From contig DATIDD010000035.1 of assembly GCA_035456465.1 (NCBI GenBank), positions 124,001 through 188,000 on the forward strand: a stretch of 64,000 nt of DNA, given 5' to 3'. The position numbers were made by a program, and so were the translations under genes. The notes beneath the pieces were generated by a model that saw nothing but the letters and a program-made list of their open reading frames with translations, did no database searches and was not told the origin of the DNA. Positions 62,382 to 64,000 of this stretch are shown one piece after another (positions within the stretch are counted from its first letter, which is position 1; each line of letters starts with the position of its first letter). Origin of the DNA: DATHTC01 sp035456465 (GTDB lineage: Bacteria > Actinomycetota > Thermoleophilia > Gaiellales > Gaiellaceae).

Positions 62382-63626
62382 GTGGCCGTCACAGCCCAGC
62401 CGAAGCTCGACGCGCGCGCGATTCGTGCCGACTTCCCGATCTTCGAGCAGCAGTTCCACGGCAAGCCGCTCGCGTTCCTCGACTCCGCCGCGAGCGCGCA
62501 GAAGCCGCGGCAGATGCTCGAGGCGATGACGACGTTCTACGAGACGTCGTACGCCAACGTGCACCGCGGCGTCTACCAGCTCGCCGAGCGCGCGACCGAG
62601 GCGCTGGAGGGCTCCCGCGAGAAGGTCCGCGCGCTGCTGAACGCGCCGTCCGCGCGCGAGATCGTCTTCACGCGCAACGCGACCGAGAGCATCAACCTCG
62701 TCGCCTACGCGTGGGGGATGAACGAGCTCGGGCCGGGCGACGTGGTGGTGGCGACCGAGCTCGAGCACCACTCGAACTTCGTCCCCTGGCAGTACGTCGC
62801 CGGGCGCACGGGCGCCGACTTCCGGCTGATCCCGCTCGACGACCACGGGGAGCTCCGCATCGAGGCGCTGGACGAGATCGCGAAGGCGGGCTCCGTCAAG
62901 GTGGTCGCGGCGGGGCTCGTGTCGAACAGCCTCGGCACCGTGAACCCCGTCGAGCGGCTGGCGGCGTGGGCGCGCGACCACGGCGCGATCTCGGTCGTGG
63001 ACGCCGCGCAGGCTGCGCCGCACCGCCGGGTGGACGTGCAGGCGCTCGGCTGCGACTTCCTCGCCGTCTCGGCGCACAAGCTCTGCGGCCCGAGCGGCGT
63101 CGGCGCGCTCTGGGGGCGCGCGGAGCTGCTGCAGGCGATGGAGCCGTTCCTCCTCGGGGGCCACATGATCCGCTCGGTCGGCGTCGACCAGACCACCTGG
63201 GGCGAGCTACCGCACAAGTTCGAGGCGGGGACGGCGCCCATGGCCGAGGCCGTCGGGTTCGGCGCCGCGATCGACTACCTCGAGGGGATCGGGCTCGAGG
63301 CGATCGAGCGGCACGAGCACGAGCTCGTCTCCTATGCGCTCGACCGCCTCGACGAGCTGCCGTGGGTGACCACCTACGGGCCGCCCGCCGACCGCCGCGC
63401 CGGCATCGTCTCGTTCAACGTCGACGGCGTCCACCCGCACGACGTCGCGCAGATCCTCGATCTCGACGCCGTCGCGATCCGCGCCGGCCACCACTGCTGC
63501 CAGCCGCTGATGCGGAGGCTCGGCGTGGCCGCGACGAACCGCGCGAGCTTCTACCTCTACACCCTCCCCGAGGAGGTCGACCGCTTGGTCGACGGCCTCC
63601 ACCGCGTCCGGCAGGTCTTCGCGTGA
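62382..63626 (+). CDS. sufS: Cysteine desulfurase SufS
   Basis: A 414-residue type II PLP enzyme that takes sulfur from cysteine for Fe-S clusters. IRADFPIFEQQFHGKPLAFL, EIVFTRNATESINLVAYAWG, the PLP lysine K233 in SAHKLCGPSG, and the catalytic cysteine C372 in RAGHHCCQPLMRR. In SufS paired with SufU, that site accepts zinc-bound SufU. The SufBCD genes are 13 kb upstream, so two suf loci share the work. The stop overlaps the sufU start by 4 bases. Confidence 0.95.
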   Translation: MAVTAQPKLDARAIRADFPIFEQQFHGKPLAFLDSAASAQKPRQMLEAMTTFYETSYANVHRGVYQLAERATEALEGSREKVRALLNAPSAREIVFTRNATESINLVAYAWGMNELGPGDVVVATELEHHSNFVPWQYVAGRTGADFRLIPLDDHGELRIEALDEIAKAGSVKVVAAGLVSNSLGTVNPVERLAAWARDHGAISVVDAAQAAPHRRVDVQALGCDFLAVSAHKLCGPSGVGALWGRAELLQAMEPFLLGGHMIRSVGVDQTTWGELPHKFEAGTAPMAEAVGFGAAIDYLEGIGLEAIERHEHELVSYALDRLDELPWVTTYGPPADRRAGIVSFNVDGVHPHDVAQILDLDAVAIRAGHHCCQPLMRRLGVAATNRASFYLYTLPEEVDRLVDGLHRVRQVFA

Positions 63627-64000
63627 GCGGCGAGTTCGACCAGCTGTACCGCGAGGTGATCCTCGATCACTACAAGAACCCGCGCGGGCACGGGGAGATG
63701 GACGACGCCGACGCGGAGGCCGAGGGCGTCAACCCGCTGTGCGGCGACGAGGTCTCGATCTACGTCCGCTTCGGCGAGGACGGCGAGACGATCGACGAGG
63801 TCCGCTTCGCCGGCCGTGGCTGCGCGATCTCGCAGGCCGCGACGTCGATGCTGACCGAGATGGTGCAGGGCCGCAGCGCGACCGACGTCGCCGCGCTCCC
63901 GAAGGAGGAGCTCCTCGACGAGGTCGGGATCCCGCTCACGCCCGTCCGCCTCAAGTGCGCCCTGCTCGGGCTGGGCACGCTCAAGGTCGCGCTCCACAAG
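63623..64000 (+). CDS. sufU: SufU sulfur-transfer protein (partial)
   Basis: The GTG at 63623 opens a frame that runs to the window edge, 126 residues. FDQLYREVILDHYKNPRG is the SufU/IscU N-terminus, and the zinc/cluster ligands are seen as NPLCGDE, GRGCAISQA and LKCALLG. The GRGCAIS motif and the longer insertion point to SufU, the zinc-dependent sulfur acceptor of SufS, not the scaffold IscU. The end lies outside the window. Confidence 0.93.
   Translation, partial: MSGEFDQLYREVILDHYKNPRGHGEMDDADAEAEGVNPLCGDEVSIYVRFGEDGETIDEVRFAGRGCAISQAATSMLTEMVQGRSATDVAALPKEELLDEVGIPLTPVRLKCALLGLGTLKVALHK

Overview
This window is very GC-rich, tightly packed, single-chromosome-style DNA with no phage, plasmid, transposase or CRISPR signal. 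The gene content points to a free-living, aerobic, monoderm-type actinobacterium: a SUF cluster with SufU, a Lon-Hsp20 pair, dTDP-rhamnose genes, a DUF6458 protein, an A2-type heme-copper oxidase, a CtpE-like P-type ATPase and a SpoIID/LytB protein. I think the deep-branching class Thermoleophilia (Gaiellales/Solirubrobacterales) is most likely, but no single gene proves it. Many neighbouring genes overlap by 1 or 4 bases (ATGA, GTGA, TTGA, TAATG, TAGTG).

Layout. 1-2.0 kb: thiamine genes (thiE end, thiL) and an orphan OppB-type permease. 2.0-6.1 kb: thioredoxin and a dolichol-phosphate-mannose-synthase-like transferase, diverging from polX and a PLP decarboxylase. 6.1-8.4 kb: an HxlR regulator diverging from an MFS efflux pump. 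8.4-11.5 kb: otsB diverging from a TauE transporter split into two half-genes, then a ZIP transporter diverging from a Fur/Zur regulator. 11.5-16.6 kb: secreted M23 peptidase, YtxH-like protein, hsp20-lon. 16.7-19.5 kb: two tandem secreted glycosidase-like paralogues. 19.6-23.4 kb: rmlA-C-D-SRPBCC-rmlB. 23.4-28.1 kb: Ser/Thr kinase diverging from a SpoIID protein and a subtilase. 28.1-32.1 kb: minus-strand operon for an acetamido-sugar uronate (epimerase, dehydrogenase, oxidoreductase, acetyltransferase). 32.3-32.5 kb: tRNA-Lys(CTT) with a duplicated 3' half and palindromes. 32.6-35.5 kb: a large sensor kinase. 35.9-40.8 kb: cytochrome oxidase operon containing three copies of a Usp-like module. 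40.8-44.9 kb: minus-strand tatA-tatC-amidohydrolase-TPR-STAS-cytochrome c. 45.1-49.3 kb: sufC-sufB-VOC-VOC-sufD. 49.3-57.0 kb: cupins, a phosphotransferase-fold protein, PAP2, several unknowns and a RodZ-like C-terminal protein. 57.0-62.1 kb: ettA-like ABC-F, a methyltransferase, a GYD protein and a P-type ATPase. 62.4-64 kb: sufS and sufU (runs off the end).

Three structural themes cut across the window. First, many operon-leading genes have a TANNNT hexamer 6-8 bases upstream of the start codon and no Shine-Dalgarno, which implies leaderless transcripts. In divergent pairs the two hexamers often share one central TA, and in four places the TAG of the upstream gene's stop codon forms the first half of the next gene's hexamer. 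Second, a small palindrome family occurs at tRNA-Lys and at sufB, in both cases sandwiched between the gene's own 3' end and a diverged second copy of that 3' end. Third, a module starting V(I/V)ANETV is woven into the cytochrome oxidase operon. No gene-free stretch exceeds about 240 bases. All functions are read from sequence motifs without any database search.
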